Both the position numbers and the translations under genes were made by a program. From JAIEPT01 sp038217425 (lineage in GTDB: Bacteria > Planctomycetota > Planctomycetia > Gemmatales > Gemmataceae): a stretch of 51,425 nucleotides of DNA. Below the pieces are notes generated by a model. It did no database searches, had not been told where the DNA came from, and saw only the letters and a list, made by a program, of their open reading frames with translations. The stretch's first letter is position 1. The number at the start of each line of letters is the position of its first letter. The DNA lies in contig JBBQPM010000028.1 in assembly GCA_038217425.1 (NCBI GenBank), positions 1 to 51,425 on the forward strand, in the 5' to 3' direction. This document shows positions 51,170 through 51,425 of this stretch, piece after piece.

Positions 51170-51425
51170 TATAGGGAGCTTGCGCCCTGGGCGTGCAGGT
51201 AGTATCCTTGTCATGAGAAGGATCGTCGCGCGCGGCGTCGGTTGGGGCCGGCACGACCGTCCTCGTCATACTCAAGGACGGCCACATGGCGAAGCTTGTC
51301 GATGTCGAATCCGTCGGCTCTTACTTTCAGTCACTCTCCGATCCGCGGCACACGCGCAATCGGAAACACCTCCTCGGCGATATCATCGTCATTGCCATTT
51401 GCGGCATCCTCTGCAATTGCGACGG
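51143..51425 (+). mobile_element. ISAs1-family insertion sequence, 5' part
   Basis: From about 51143, where the adaptor gene loses its reading, to the window end. It holds the start of an ISAs1-type transposase. The exact left end and its inverted repeat cannot be fixed because the other end lies outside the window. Confidence 0.65.
51286..51425 (+). CDS. ISAs1-family transposase, N-terminal part
   Basis: The first 46 codons, cut by the window end. SYFQSLSDPRHTRNRKHLLG followed by DIIVIAICGILCNCD is the N-terminal helical domain that precedes the DDE domain in ISAs1/H-repeat transposases (usual form LxDPRxxxxxxHxLxDILxIAICAVxxG). AAGGA lies 7 bases before the ATG at 51286, supporting expression. 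The catalytic residues lie beyond the window. Confidence 0.82.
   Translation, partial: MAKLVDVESVGSYFQSLSDPRHTRNRKHLLGDIIVIAICGILCNCD

Noticed and set aside
1..51425. tRNA, rRNA, CRISPR or prophage content
   Set aside because: No cloverleaf, rRNA or repeat-spacer pattern and no phage structural genes were recognised by eye. A tRNAscan or Infernal run would settle small RNAs.

Overview
This window looks like a piece of the chromosome of a Planctomycetota bacterium, most likely of the Gemmataceae type. This is inferred, not proven by a marker gene. The DNA is GC-rich and most genes have signal peptides and GC-rich third positions. Lineage-typical families are present: a Hanks-type kinase with a planctomycete N-terminal leader and WD40 tail, a sulfatase carrying a large leucine-rich-repeat tail, FHA and VWA proteins, a secreted PQQ-like propeller, a ThuA-like protein, a DUF6800-like basic mini-protein and a 54-residue protein starting MSIVRIGLAETKKF. 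No rRNA, tRNA, CRISPR array or prophage was seen.

Layout. 1-8.5 kb: secreted WD40 protein, PutA (proline to glutamate), a divergent pair of a beta-ureidopropionase-like hydrolase and a class III aminotransferase that could finish reductive pyrimidine catabolism, and a HEAT-repeat protein. 8.5-16.2 kb: a 1335-residue sulfatase / serine-hydrolase / LRR fusion facing away from a TonB-dependent receptor, then an unknown secreted protein. 16.2-22.0 kb: minus-strand membrane protein, OsmC and Dcd genes, a tiny DUF6800-like gene, a di-haem oxidoreductase with calcium-loop motifs, a parvulin-type isomerase and a short P-II protein. 22.1-24.8 kb: a minus-strand VWA-FHA-FHA cluster. 25.2-30.3 kb: PQQ-like propeller, then a compact rho-ribH-nusB-PHP operon. 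30.3-35.6 kb: a frameshifted DUF433 relic, Hsp70, an iron-permease-like protein overlapping it tail to tail, LOG protein, minimal nucleotidyltransferase-like protein and ThuA protein. 35.6-42.3 kb: Ser/Thr kinase with WD40 tail, DegT aminotransferase, lipase-like hydrolase, TyrS, the 54-residue protein and a DMP19-like protein. 42.6-51.4 kb: DoxX-like membrane protein, a class III cyclase-like protein, an 1127-residue protein that I read as a candidate PPi-dependent PEP carboxykinase translationally coupled to a ThrE-like exporter, a polyphosphate-glucokinase-like ROK protein, and an RND adaptor gene cut by an ISAs1-family element that runs off the window end.

The gene set is mostly housekeeping and central metabolism with planctomycete signalling and surface proteins. 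The least ordinary part is 42.6-50.2 kb, where a putative nucleotide-signal enzyme, a pyrophosphate-linked carboxykinase candidate, an amino-acid exporter and a polyphosphate-linked sugar kinase lie in a row. Intergenic gaps are full of perfect or near-perfect palindromes of at least five sequence families, two of which recur inside this window.
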